Source: Weimeria sp002480925
GTDB taxonomy: Bacteria; Bacillota; Clostridia; Lachnospirales; Lachnospiraceae
Length of the DNA: 50,652 nt
Direction of reading: 5' to 3'
Assembly: GCF_052064335.1 (NCBI RefSeq)
Contig: NZ_JBQHVU010000019.1
Coordinates: 1-50,652, forward strand
How positions within the stretch are numbered: position 1 is the stretch's first letter; every line of letters begins with the position of its first letter. Position numbers and translations under genes: made by a program. Below, piece after piece: positions 18,501 through 25,051 of the stretch. The notes under the pieces are model-generated. The model saw nothing but the letters and a program-made list of their open reading frames with translations, did no database searches and had not been told where the DNA came from.

Positions 18501-18605
18501 CAGGGCATAGGAGGAGACGACAGCTGGGGAGCTCGCCCGCTGCCAAAGTACTATATTGACAACAGCAAGGCTCTCGAGCTTACATTCTGGCTTAAGGGCA
18601 TTTGA
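15579..18605 (+). CDS. lacZ: Beta-galactosidase, glycoside hydrolase family 2
   Basis: Cytoplasmic GH2 enzyme hydrolysing lactose or beta-galactosides, 1008 residues, close to E. coli LacZ in length and domain order. Seen are the sugar-binding domain (residues about 60-220), Ig-like domain, TIM barrel with acid/base Glu456 in IWSLGNES and nucleophile Glu523 in CCEYSHAMGNS, and the C-terminal small-chain domain (WYGMGPYDTYIDRESGG). No signal peptide, so substrate must be imported by the ABC system just upstream. RBS AGGAGGGATT precedes ATG 15579. Confidence 0.96.
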   Translation: MSGFNYEIIKDPRIFQENRLPAHSDHEWYRDKKNIETGRSDLKVTLNGNWRFHYAGNLSATIKGFEKKDYDASGWDYITVPGHIQMQGYGCPQYVNTQYPWDGLEEIEPGQIPEEMNPVGQYIRNFTLPEFMKDGPVIISFQGAESAIAVWLNGSYVGYSEDSFTPSEFDLTPFIDRDGENRLAVEVYRFSAGSWCEDQDFFRFSGLFREVYLYTYPQVHIRDMRIVSDLTDDYRDGILDISIESIGKKGTAQLSLFDKDGEALVKKEIPLPLGKARLNIPDVDQWSAEDPYLYTLYMEIRDEKGQVCEYICEETGFRRFEMKDSIMCLNGKRIVFNGVDRHEFSAYKGRAIGEDEIYKDLITMKRNNINAVRTSHYPNQTLFYRLCDELGLYVIDETNLECHGVWDHLERGGEDISYALPGNRPDYRDMVLDRANSMMRRDRNHPSILIWSLGNESLNGTNFVAMHDFLRKEDPTRLVHYEGVIHDERYPEATDMVSVMYWPVEKIEEYLSKHTDKPFICCEYSHAMGNSCGGINEYTELAKRNSLYQGGFIWDYIDQAIAAEDANGKTYLGYGGDFDDRPNDGSFSGNGLCYADTREPTPKMQEVKAVYSPLDISFGEGSFQIKNNSLFTNTDKYICTISLECEGEELFEQRGSVEVGPGERSEFALPDQLLDVDRECVLTVSFTLKEDQDWAKAGTEIAFAQKVIGDRQESDHSRGEIRVIHGWLNTGVKGKDFTILFSNLNGGMVSYKKAGVELIKRMPRPNFWRPVTDNDKGCMMPWRAAQWRNASDMCYAGDNGMGEGYKVTENNGNVTVEFTYHLPTSPSKEARLSYEVHPDGAVRCRLYLEASKDIGELPEFGVMFEMASSFSDFTWYGMGPYDTYIDRESGGRLGVFETTASDNMASYLRPQECGNHTHVRWAEVKDKNGRGLRFEGNDLSLSVLPYSPDMIDACEHPNELPQSLSTYIRVDLAQQGIGGDDSWGARPLPKYYIDNSKALELTFWLKGI

Positions 18606-18628
18606 TTCTTAGCATCCTTTCAGATTTA

Positions 18629-18637
18629 TGTTATAAT
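18629..18637 (+). promoter_or_regulatory. Internal extended -10 promoter before the GH13 gene
   Basis: TGTTATAAT, with a weak -35 (TTAGCA, 18609-18614) at 17 bp. It lies in the 72-nt gap between lacZ and the GH13 gene, suggesting that GH13 and galK can be expressed apart from lacZ. Confidence 0.55.
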
Positions 18638-18677
18638 ACTACTTGTAAATTATCATATGATCTGAAAGGAGTTTTTT

Positions 18678-20015
18678 ATGCCTGATGAGATTTTTAAGGA
18701 AGCAGCATGGTGGGAGAGCGCGGTTTTCTATCAGATATATCCGTTAGGGATGTGCGGCGCTCCATATGAAAACGACGGAGTCCTGACCCACAGACTCCTT
18801 AAGGTGCTGGACTGGATAGACCATCTGAAGAAGCTTAATGTAAATGCAGTCTACTTTTCACCCCTGTTTGAGAGCGATTCACATGGCTACAATACCAGGG
18901 ATTATCATAAGGTCGATGTCAGACTTGGTACAAATGATGATCTGAAGACGGTGGTAGATGAGCTGCATAAGGCAGGCATACGTGTGATCCTTGACGGGGT
19001 ATTCAACCATGTAGGCAGAGGCTTCTTCGGTTTTCTGGATGTGAAGGAGAAGAAATGGGATTCAGCCTACAAGGACTGGTTCTATCTGAATTTTGACGGC
19101 AACAGTGACTATAACGACGGCTTCTGGTATGAGGGCTGGGAGGGCGCGACCGATCTCGTAAAGCTTAATCTGCAAAATCCTGCGGTCAGTGACTATCTGA
19201 TGGAGCAGGTGAAGTTCTGGATAGACGAGTTCGCAATCGACGGCCTGCGTCTTGATGTGGCATATATGCTTGACCGGGATTTCCTTAGAAGACTAAGGAG
19301 AGAGACCTCGGCATGGAAGAAGGATTTCTTCCTTGCAGGAGAGATGATCGGCGGCGATTACAATCAGATCATGAATGACGAGATGTGCCATTCGGTCACC
19401 AACTATGAGTGCCGAAAGGGTATCTACTCGGCTATCAATTCAGATAATCTCTTTGAGATCTGTCATTCCCTTCAAAGACAGTTCGGACCAGAGGACTGGT
19501 GTGTTTACAGAGGAAAGCATCTGATCTCATTCGTTGACAACCATGATGTGGCCCGTATAGCAAGCGAGCTTAATGACGAGAGAAACCTTCCTGCGGCCTA
19601 TGCCTTTGTCTTCGGACAGCCGGGTATCCCTATGGTCTACTATGGCTCTGAATGGGGCATAAAGGGTGAGAAGAAGCCCGGAGATCATGAGCTTCGTCCT
19701 GCCATAGAAAGGCCTGAATGGAATGATCTTACCAGTATAATAGCAGCTATGGCAGACTCTCACAGGACATCACCAGCACTATGCTTCGGAGGCATATCGA
19801 TGAGGCTGCTTGAAAACAAGCACTGCATCTTCGAGAGAGAATACAAGGGGGATCGGGTGATGGTGGCAGTGAACTTAGAGGACTGCGAATACAGAGCGCA
19901 TTTCAATGCGGACGCAGGCAGGGCAAGGGATCTTATAACAGGAGAATGGCATGATTTCGGCGGAGGACTGATAATGGAGCCTCACTGCGCATACTTTCTC
20001 CATGTTGAGGATTGA
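18678..20015 (+). CDS. Glycoside hydrolase family 13 alpha-glycosidase
   Basis: Cytoplasmic alpha-amylase-superfamily enzyme, 445 residues, no signal peptide. The catalytic triad is visible: nucleophile Asp193 (GLRLDVAYML), acid/base Glu222 (LAGEMIGG) and Asp287 (VDNHDV); region I is DGVFNHVG. The compact size and FYQIYPLGMCGAP opening resemble maltodextrin glucosidase/cyclomaltodextrinase-like proteins that trim imported alpha-glucans or, in this setting, melibiose-type sugars; exact specificity is unknown. RBS AAAGGAG precedes ATG 18678. Confidence 0.9.
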   Translation: MPDEIFKEAAWWESAVFYQIYPLGMCGAPYENDGVLTHRLLKVLDWIDHLKKLNVNAVYFSPLFESDSHGYNTRDYHKVDVRLGTNDDLKTVVDELHKAGIRVILDGVFNHVGRGFFGFLDVKEKKWDSAYKDWFYLNFDGNSDYNDGFWYEGWEGATDLVKLNLQNPAVSDYLMEQVKFWIDEFAIDGLRLDVAYMLDRDFLRRLRRETSAWKKDFFLAGEMIGGDYNQIMNDEMCHSVTNYECRKGIYSAINSDNLFEICHSLQRQFGPEDWCVYRGKHLISFVDNHDVARIASELNDERNLPAAYAFVFGQPGIPMVYYGSEWGIKGEKKPGDHELRPAIERPEWNDLTSIIAAMADSHRTSPALCFGGISMRLLENKHCIFEREYKGDRVMVAVNLEDCEYRAHFNADAGRARDLITGEWHDFGGGLIMEPHCAYFLHVED

Positions 20016-20033
20016 TTTTTTAGGAGGTAATAA

Positions 20034-21272
20034 ATGGGAAATTACGGAGATCTGAGCAGGATTTACGGAGATGCTGCCGGAGAGGCAGAGAAGAGGTTTT
20101 TGCATCTCGATCAGGGGTTTAGGAGTGAATATGGAGACTGTGAGGGGCTTTCATACTTCACTTCTCCGGGAAGGACAGAGATCATAGGCAACCATACCGA
20201 CCATAACGGAGGAAAGGTCATTGCTGGATCCATAAATCTGGATACAATAGGAGCAGCAAGGGAATCCAAAGGCAGTATAATAGAGATAGTAAGCGAAGGC
20301 TACAAAAAGGTAGAGGTCGATCTTGACTGTCTTGATCAGATCCCTAAGGAGGGAGGTACCTTAAGCCTTGTAGCAGGAATGGCAGAGGCCTGTGAGAAAA
20401 TGGGTTATAGGGTATCAGGCTTTAAGGCCTACGTCACTACAAATGTGATCGCAGCTGCAGGAGTTAGTTCATCGGCTTCATTCGAGATGCTTTTCTGCTC
20501 TATGGTCAATCATTTTTTCAATCAGGATACCATCCCTGTCACAGACTATGCCAGGATAGGTCAGTACAGCGAGAATCACTTCTGGAACAAGTCATCAGGG
20601 CTTATGGATCAGATGGCCTGTGCCTATGGCGGTCCTATACTCTTAGACTTCAAGGGTGACATATCTGTCGAGCCTATTCCGTTCTCATTCAGTGAATATG
20701 GCTATGAGATGGTGATCATCAACACAGGCAAGGGTCATGCAGACCTCTCGGCAGGCTATTCCGCAATGCCGCTTGAGATGAAGGCTGTGGCCCATGAGCT
20801 GGGTGGTGAGAGGCTCTGCGATACATCGAAGGAGGAGCTTCTTGGGCACCTGAATGAGATTGACGAGAAGCTCGGGAATGACCGTGCGATACTACGTGCA
20901 CTGCATTTCTTCAATGAGACAGAGCGTGTAAGGAGGATGGCAGAGGCTGTCAGAGAAAAGGACTTTGATCAGATCCTTATGCTTATGAGGCAGTCGGGGG
21001 ATTCATCCTACAAGCTCCTGCAGAATATCTATACAAATGAGAACTGGAAGGAGCAGAAGATAGCACTTGCACTTGCTCTATCAGAGGAGTTCCTGGCAGG
21101 GACAGGGAAGGGAATCTGCCGTGTTCATGGCGGAGGTCTGGCAGGAGTCATACAGACTGTGCTTCCTAAGGAGGAGCTTAAGGACTATATAGGCTTTATG
21201 TCCAGGTATTTCGGAGAGGAGAATATATATCCTATGAATATAAGGCTTACAGGAGCCACGGTGATCCGATAA
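20034..21272 (+). CDS. galK: Galactokinase
   Basis: GHMP kinase, 412 residues, phosphorylating galactose to galactose-1-phosphate for the Leloir pathway. The signature SPGRTEIIGNHTDHNGGKV matches the galactokinase N-terminal motif (usual form PGRVNLIGEHTDYN), and AAAGVSSSASFEM is the GHMP ATP-binding motif; GICRVHGGGLAGVIQ is the third motif. The Asn in GNHTDHN in place of the usual Glu-His-Thr-Asp-Tyr is common in clostridial homologues. A strong AGGAGG lies before ATG 20034. It finishes the galactoside operon; galT and galE are not in the window. Confidence 0.93.
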   Translation: MGNYGDLSRIYGDAAGEAEKRFLHLDQGFRSEYGDCEGLSYFTSPGRTEIIGNHTDHNGGKVIAGSINLDTIGAARESKGSIIEIVSEGYKKVEVDLDCLDQIPKEGGTLSLVAGMAEACEKMGYRVSGFKAYVTTNVIAAAGVSSSASFEMLFCSMVNHFFNQDTIPVTDYARIGQYSENHFWNKSSGLMDQMACAYGGPILLDFKGDISVEPIPFSFSEYGYEMVIINTGKGHADLSAGYSAMPLEMKAVAHELGGERLCDTSKEELLGHLNEIDEKLGNDRAILRALHFFNETERVRRMAEAVREKDFDQILMLMRQSGDSSYKLLQNIYTNENWKEQKIALALALSEEFLAGTGKGICRVHGGGLAGVIQTVLPKEELKDYIGFMSRYFGEENIYPMNIRLTGATVIR

Positions 21273-21281
21273 GAGGATAAT

Positions 21282-21315
21282 AAAAAGGGACGCTGCAGAT
21301 GCAGCGTCCTTTTTA
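21282..21315 (+). terminator. Bidirectional terminator between galK and the GGDEF gene
   Basis: AAAAAGGGACGCTGC, loop AGAT, GCAGCGTCCTTTTT. A long stem flanked by A and T runs, so it can serve both convergent genes; the right arm overlaps the GGDEF stop region. Confidence 0.92.
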
Positions 21316-22470
21316 ATTGGTGTAATGGCCGTATTTATTTCGCTTTAGCATTGTGACACCGGTGTCACCGTAGACCATGTAGTTATTCTTGCCGTGGTTC
21401 TTGACCTCATAGAGGATCTTGTCGGCAGCCTGTACCAGCTCATTATATGAGTGACCTGCGTTTGGATAGATAGCTATTCCGATAGAAAGCGACGGACAGT
21501 CAGGTACGTCTGTGATACGAAGACAGCGTTCCCTGTCGGTCACCAGATCGAGTATCTTCTGGGCTATATCCCTGACCTGCTGCACATCATCTATCTCCGG
21601 TATGAAGGCTATGAACTCGTCTCCTCCGTACCGGCCCACCGTTGCTATGTCAGGACAGCCTTCTCTTATCGAATCGGCTATGTACTTAAGGATAGCGTCT
21701 CCTGCTGCATGTCCGAAGGTGTCGTTGTAGTGCTTGAAGTTATCGACATCAAGGAACATAAGAGCACAGTCATGGAAGGCTGAGAGAGCTAAGGATTCGT
21801 TTACTGTATGACGAACCACATCCCTGTGGTAGAGTTGGGTCAGCGCATCCATATCACGTTCGTTTTCGATCTTTCGTCTGGTCAGGATATCTGCGAACTT
21901 GATCTGCATCATATATGGACACAGATAAAGTGAGATCATATTGAACAGGATCACATTCACAGTGTCAGTGAGGAAGAGCTCTGTAGGCTTGAATGCATAT
22001 GAGAAGATCAGCATCAGGATAGAAGCACCGCCTGATATAATAAACAGATGCCATGGCACATCGGTAAATGCGACTACAAAGATGATCAGACATGCTATAA
22101 ACGATACCGATGGCAGCTTGGTCGTCACCATGCCGTCAATCAGAAGAAGCCCAAACAGGAAGAGGGAGGAAAAGGTGTAGACCACTCCCAGCGCTGTCTT
22201 GGCTCTCTTCTCGGGGATCCCGAGTGATATGAAAACTATGATCCCGATAGCCCCTGTGAAGAACATATCAAGGACAAAGCCCAGATTATTTCCATGCATT
22301 GATGCCGAAAAGAGACCGTCCATGAAGAACAGCAGCATACCGAGGAGGGAGATCCTATTTACGGTACGGAGGTTCGTGATGTCGGTTTCCTTTCGGGCCT
22401 CTTCATATATATCCTTATCTATTGACCCATACAGAATGAACTTCTGAAGGGATATAACCTTTTTTTGCAT
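21313..22470 (-). CDS. Membrane-anchored diguanylate cyclase (GGDEF)
   Basis: 385 residues from the start chosen here. The N-terminal half has about six membrane helices (residues about 35-185), the C-terminal half a GGDEF domain with intact VGRYGGDEFIAF and the downstream SIGIAIYPNAGHSYNELVQAADKILY. It should make cyclic-di-GMP. No RxxD inhibitory site is seen five residues before GGDEF. The ATG at 22470 has AGGGG upstream; the longer frame to 22551 is rejected because it would start upstream of the -35 box at 22542-22547. No EAL domain or receiver domain is present; the membrane part may sense an unknown signal. Confidence 0.9.
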   Translation of the reverse strand: MQKKVISLQKFILYGSIDKDIYEEARKETDITNLRTVNRISLLGMLLFFMDGLFSASMHGNNLGFVLDMFFTGAIGIIVFISLGIPEKRAKTALGVVYTFSSLFLFGLLLIDGMVTTKLPSVSFIACLIIFVVAFTDVPWHLFIISGGASILMLIFSYAFKPTELFLTDTVNVILFNMISLYLCPYMMQIKFADILTRRKIENERDMDALTQLYHRDVVRHTVNESLALSAFHDCALMFLDVDNFKHYNDTFGHAAGDAILKYIADSIREGCPDIATVGRYGGDEFIAFIPEIDDVQQVRDIAQKILDLVTDRERCLRITDVPDCPSLSIGIAIYPNAGHSYNELVQAADKILYEVKNHGKNNYMVYGDTGVTMLKRNKYGHYTN

Positions 22471-22519
22471 AACAACCCCTGGATCATTTCCTGCAAAACT
22501 TAAGAGTTTCCTTCCATAT

Positions 22520-22547
22520 ATTTTACCATATTTTAAGCAGGTGTAAA
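22520..22547 (-). promoter_or_regulatory. Promoter of the GGDEF gene
   Basis: On the minus strand: TTTACA, 16-bp spacer, TAAAAT. The predicted start is near 22513, giving a leader of about 43 nt. It decides the start codon of the GGDEF gene. Confidence 0.65.
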
Positions 22548-22565
22548 GCAAAAAACAAAAGACTG

Positions 22566-22574
22566 TGGTAAAAT
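22566..22574 (+). promoter_or_regulatory. Possible extended -10 box right before the GDPD gene
   Basis: TGGTAAAAT ends 7 bp before the ATG at 22582. If used, the transcript would begin at or next to the start codon (leaderless). No -35 and no RBS are seen, so a downstream start such as ATG 22633 or 22645 remains possible. Confidence 0.4.
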
Positions 22575-22581
22575 AAATCTT

Positions 22582-24399
22582 ATGAATATGCTTGATGGAA
22601 CAAAACGCACGATAATCTATATAAAAAGAAACATGGGCGCCATAATGCGCTTTGAGATAATATACAAGCTGATCACCTTTGTGATCTTTTTCCCTCTTCT
22701 GGAAAAGACAGAGAGACTGTCCTTAAGGCTGGCCGGAGTTTATTATCTGAGCAACTTCAATCTGAGGCTTGTGCTCAAGTCTCCCTTCGTCTGGATCATG
22801 TTTGTTCTGGTACTGCTTGCAGTGGCTGTAATGATCTCCGTAGAGTTCTTCGGACTCTCCTATGCGGCTTGCGCCTCCTATCATGACAAAAGGATAAGCG
22901 CCCGCGCCATGCTGATATGTGGTGTCAGAAAGTGCGGGGTCATTTTCCACCCCTATAACTGGCTTTTTCTTTTCTACGTATTCCTGATCCTTCCTGTCGC
23001 TGATCTCTACGAGGTCTTTACCGCAGCAAGCAATTTTTCAGTACCTGGCTATCTGATAGAGAGGCTTACAAGAGATGACCGCTATTATCCTTATATTTAT
23101 ACTGCAATAGTGATCCTGGCTTTTATGACTTTCTGCCTTATCTATGTGATCCCGCTTATGATGGTAAAGAACCAGCGCTTTCTCATGGCGGCAAGGACCA
23201 GTATATCATACACATTAGGGAGGATGCCAAGGATACTGATCAGGGCAGCCATCTGGTTTGCCATGATAGCAGGAGTATTCGCCGGAGCCTATTGCGTACT
23301 GCTTCTTATAGTAAAGCTTGTGGTCATGTGGCTTGAGCCGTCGATGGCTGATACTGTCCTTAAGAATCCGGGGGTCACGCTTGTGTGTCAGTCGATAGTT
23401 CTGCTGATTTTTACCTGGTTTATCACCCCTCTAATACTGACAAGAATACAGACCGGCTTTTATATGCTTTCTGAGGATAAGGGGGATAAGACAGGCCCCT
23501 TTGACGAGAAGGCGGGAAAGGCCGCCGATAATATCTTCCTCCGGGTCATGGTATTTGCTCTAATCGCTGTCTGCCTCTTCTTCTTCGTGCCGGAGAGATA
23601 CGGACAGCTAAAGACAGCCCTTCTGTATGGTGGAAGGGATACCATGATAATGGCCCACAGGGGGGATTCAGCAGACGCTCCTGAGAACACCATCCCGGCC
23701 TTCAGAAAGGCCATAGAAAACGGAGCTGACGCCGCAGAGCTTGATGTCCAGCTGACAAGAGACGGGACAGTTATCGTCCTCCATGATCCGTCACTTAAAC
23801 GAACGGCAGGTCTTGATAAAAAGGTCTGGCAGGTGACATATGATCAGATCAAGGATCTCGACAACGGAAGCTTCTACAGCGATACCTACCAGTTCACAAG
23901 GATACCGACCTTAGATCAGGTGCTCAAGGTCTGCAAGGGTAAGCTGTATCTGAACATAGAGATCAAAAGGACTGGCCATGACAGCGGTATTGTAGAAAAG
24001 ACTCTTGAGATAATAGAGGCTAACCAGTATGAAAACGACTGTGACATCACCTCGTTCGACTATGCAACCCTTTCCCAGGTCAAGAGACTAAATCCAAAGA
24101 TCTATACGGTCTACACTACTACTGTCGGAGGAGGCGCTCTGGCAAGACTTAAGGATGCCAATGCCTTCTCTGTCGATTCCAACTTCGTGACACCGGGCTT
24201 CGTGCAGTACATGAAGAAAAAGAATAAGGGTATCTTTGTCTGGACCGTAAACAGTGGAGTCACAATGAACCGGATGATCGATATGAATGTAGACGCGATA
24301 ATAACTGACAATGTGCGTCTGGCCGGTACAGCCCGCAGGCGCAATAAGGGAGTAGTCGGGGCTATGAGGAGGATACAGAGGGTGTTGTTGGCGTTCTAA
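22582..24399 (+). CDS. Glycerophosphodiester phosphodiesterase with membrane domain
   Basis: 605 residues. The N-terminal half (about 1-340) is polytopic with about 7-8 helices, matching the membrane-anchor domain seen in Firmicutes GDPD proteins. The C-terminal half (about 353-590) is a GDPD TIM barrel: MAHRGDSADAPENTIPAF holds the catalytic His and Glu, LDVQLTRDGTVIVLHD the metal ligands and second His, and LYLNIEIKR a further metal-binding Glu. It hydrolyses glycerophosphodiesters, perhaps lipoteichoic acid or phospholipid products at the membrane. The start is uncertain (no RBS). Divergent from the GGDEF gene with a 111-bp gap. Confidence 0.9.
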   Translation: MNMLDGTKRTIIYIKRNMGAIMRFEIIYKLITFVIFFPLLEKTERLSLRLAGVYYLSNFNLRLVLKSPFVWIMFVLVLLAVAVMISVEFFGLSYAACASYHDKRISARAMLICGVRKCGVIFHPYNWLFLFYVFLILPVADLYEVFTAASNFSVPGYLIERLTRDDRYYPYIYTAIVILAFMTFCLIYVIPLMMVKNQRFLMAARTSISYTLGRMPRILIRAAIWFAMIAGVFAGAYCVLLLIVKLVVMWLEPSMADTVLKNPGVTLVCQSIVLLIFTWFITPLILTRIQTGFYMLSEDKGDKTGPFDEKAGKAADNIFLRVMVFALIAVCLFFFVPERYGQLKTALLYGGRDTMIMAHRGDSADAPENTIPAFRKAIENGADAAELDVQLTRDGTVIVLHDPSLKRTAGLDKKVWQVTYDQIKDLDNGSFYSDTYQFTRIPTLDQVLKVCKGKLYLNIEIKRTGHDSGIVEKTLEIIEANQYENDCDITSFDYATLSQVKRLNPKIYTVYTTTVGGGALARLKDANAFSVDSNFVTPGFVQYMKKKNKGIFVWTVNSGVTMNRMIDMNVDAIITDNVRLAGTARRRNKGVVGAMRRIQRVLLAF

Positions 24400-24454
24400 A
24401 GGTGTGAGGTGAGAGGTGTGAGGTGAGAGGTGAGAGGTGAGAGGTGTGAGGTAC
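24399..24454 (+). repeat. GAGGTNN heptad array D filling the intergenic gap
   Basis: Eight contiguous 7-mers: AAGGTGT, GAGGTGA, GAGGTGT, GAGGTGA, GAGGTGA, GAGGTGA, GAGGTGT, GAGGTAC. The array begins on the last base of the GDPD stop codon and ends 4 bp before the RBS (AGGAG, 24459-24463) of the next gene. It is inverted relative to the coding array at 24564-25044 and could pair with it in the message. Confidence 0.95.
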
Positions 24455-24469
24455 TTATAGGAGAAGATT

Positions 24470-24715
24470 ATGCGTGATAATAAGGTAGATATGGAAGAAT
24501 TTCAAAGTATCTTAACTGGCTCTGATGATCAGAAGGCCGTGGGTAAAGAAAAAAGCTCTGATTCCTCAGACCTCGCACCTCACACCTCGCACCTAGGCTC
24601 TGATTCCTCGGACCTCGGACCTCGGACCTCGTACCTAGGCTCTGATTCCTCGGACCTCGGACCTCGGACCTCGTACCTAGGCTCTGATTCCTCGGACCTC
24701 GCACCTCGTACCTAG
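24470..24715 (+). pseudogene. 5' part of a frame-split gene: heptad-repeat N-terminus
   Basis: A good RBS (AGGAG, 7 nt before ATG 24470) starts a frame that encodes a 28-residue acidic leader (MRDNKVDMEEFQSILTG...) and then repeats of 14 residues, GSDSSDLGPRTSYL. Translation stops at TAG 24713-24715 because the fourth repeat unit is 35 bp instead of 42. Adding back one 7-mer there puts this start in frame with the membrane protein at 25042-26379: 1910 bp plus 7 is 1917 bp, giving 638 residues without an internal stop. I therefore read this as the 5' end of that gene, in an 'off' state or newly broken. A sequencing or assembly error in the repeat is the main alternative. Confidence 0.8.
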
Positions 24716-25051
24716 GCTCTGATTCCTCAGACCTCGGACCTCACACCTCGCACCTAGGCTCTGATTCCTCGGACCTCGCACCTCGCACCTCGTACCTAGG
24801 CTCTGATTCCTCGGACCTCGGACCTCGGACCTCGTACCTAGGCTCTGATTCCTCGGACCTCGGACCTCGCACCTCGTACCTAGGCTCTGATTCCTCGGAC
24901 CTCGCACCTCACACCTCGCACCTAGACTCTGATTCCTCGGACCTCGGACCTCGCACCTCGGACCTAGGCTCTGATACCTCAGACCTCGGACCTCGGACCT
25001 CGTACCTAGGCTCTGATTCCTCGGACCTCGGACCTCGCACCTTGTACCTCC
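24555..25051 (+). repeat. 12-unit, 42-bp tandem repeat built from CCTCNNA heptads inside a coding region
   Basis: Units start at 24555, 24597, 24639, 24681, 24716, 24758, 24800, 24842, 24884, 24926, 24968 and 25010. Each has a 14-bp linker (TAGGCTCTGATT core with flanking C) plus four CCTCNNA 7-mers, total 42 bp. The unit at 24681 has three 7-mers and is 35 bp. Most heptad variants are GGA, GCA, GTA, ACA and AGA endings. In the open frame a unit reads GSDSSDLGPRTSYL; the two other frames each meet one stop per unit (TAG in CCTAGG, TGA in CTCTGA). On the minus strand the heptads are GAGGTNN, the intergenic family. Confidence 0.95.

Noticed and set aside
22471..22551. Longer N-terminus for the GGDEF protein
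   Set aside because: It would begin upstream of the promoter; ATG 22470 has an RBS and gives the normal membrane domain.
24677..24907. Minus-strand ORFs in the repeat block (24468-24907)
   Set aside because: They are the reverse reading of the heptad array (repeats of RGPRNQSLGT) and have no RBS.
25042..25044. TTG 25042 as the native start of the O-antigen-ligase-like gene
   Set aside because: It has no RBS, lies inside the last repeat unit, and a good RBS-start at 24470 becomes in-frame with one 7-mer restored.
24555..25051. CRISPR array
   Set aside because: The units are contiguous tandem repeats without unique spacers, lie in a coding frame, and are made of 7-bp subunits; no cas genes are present.
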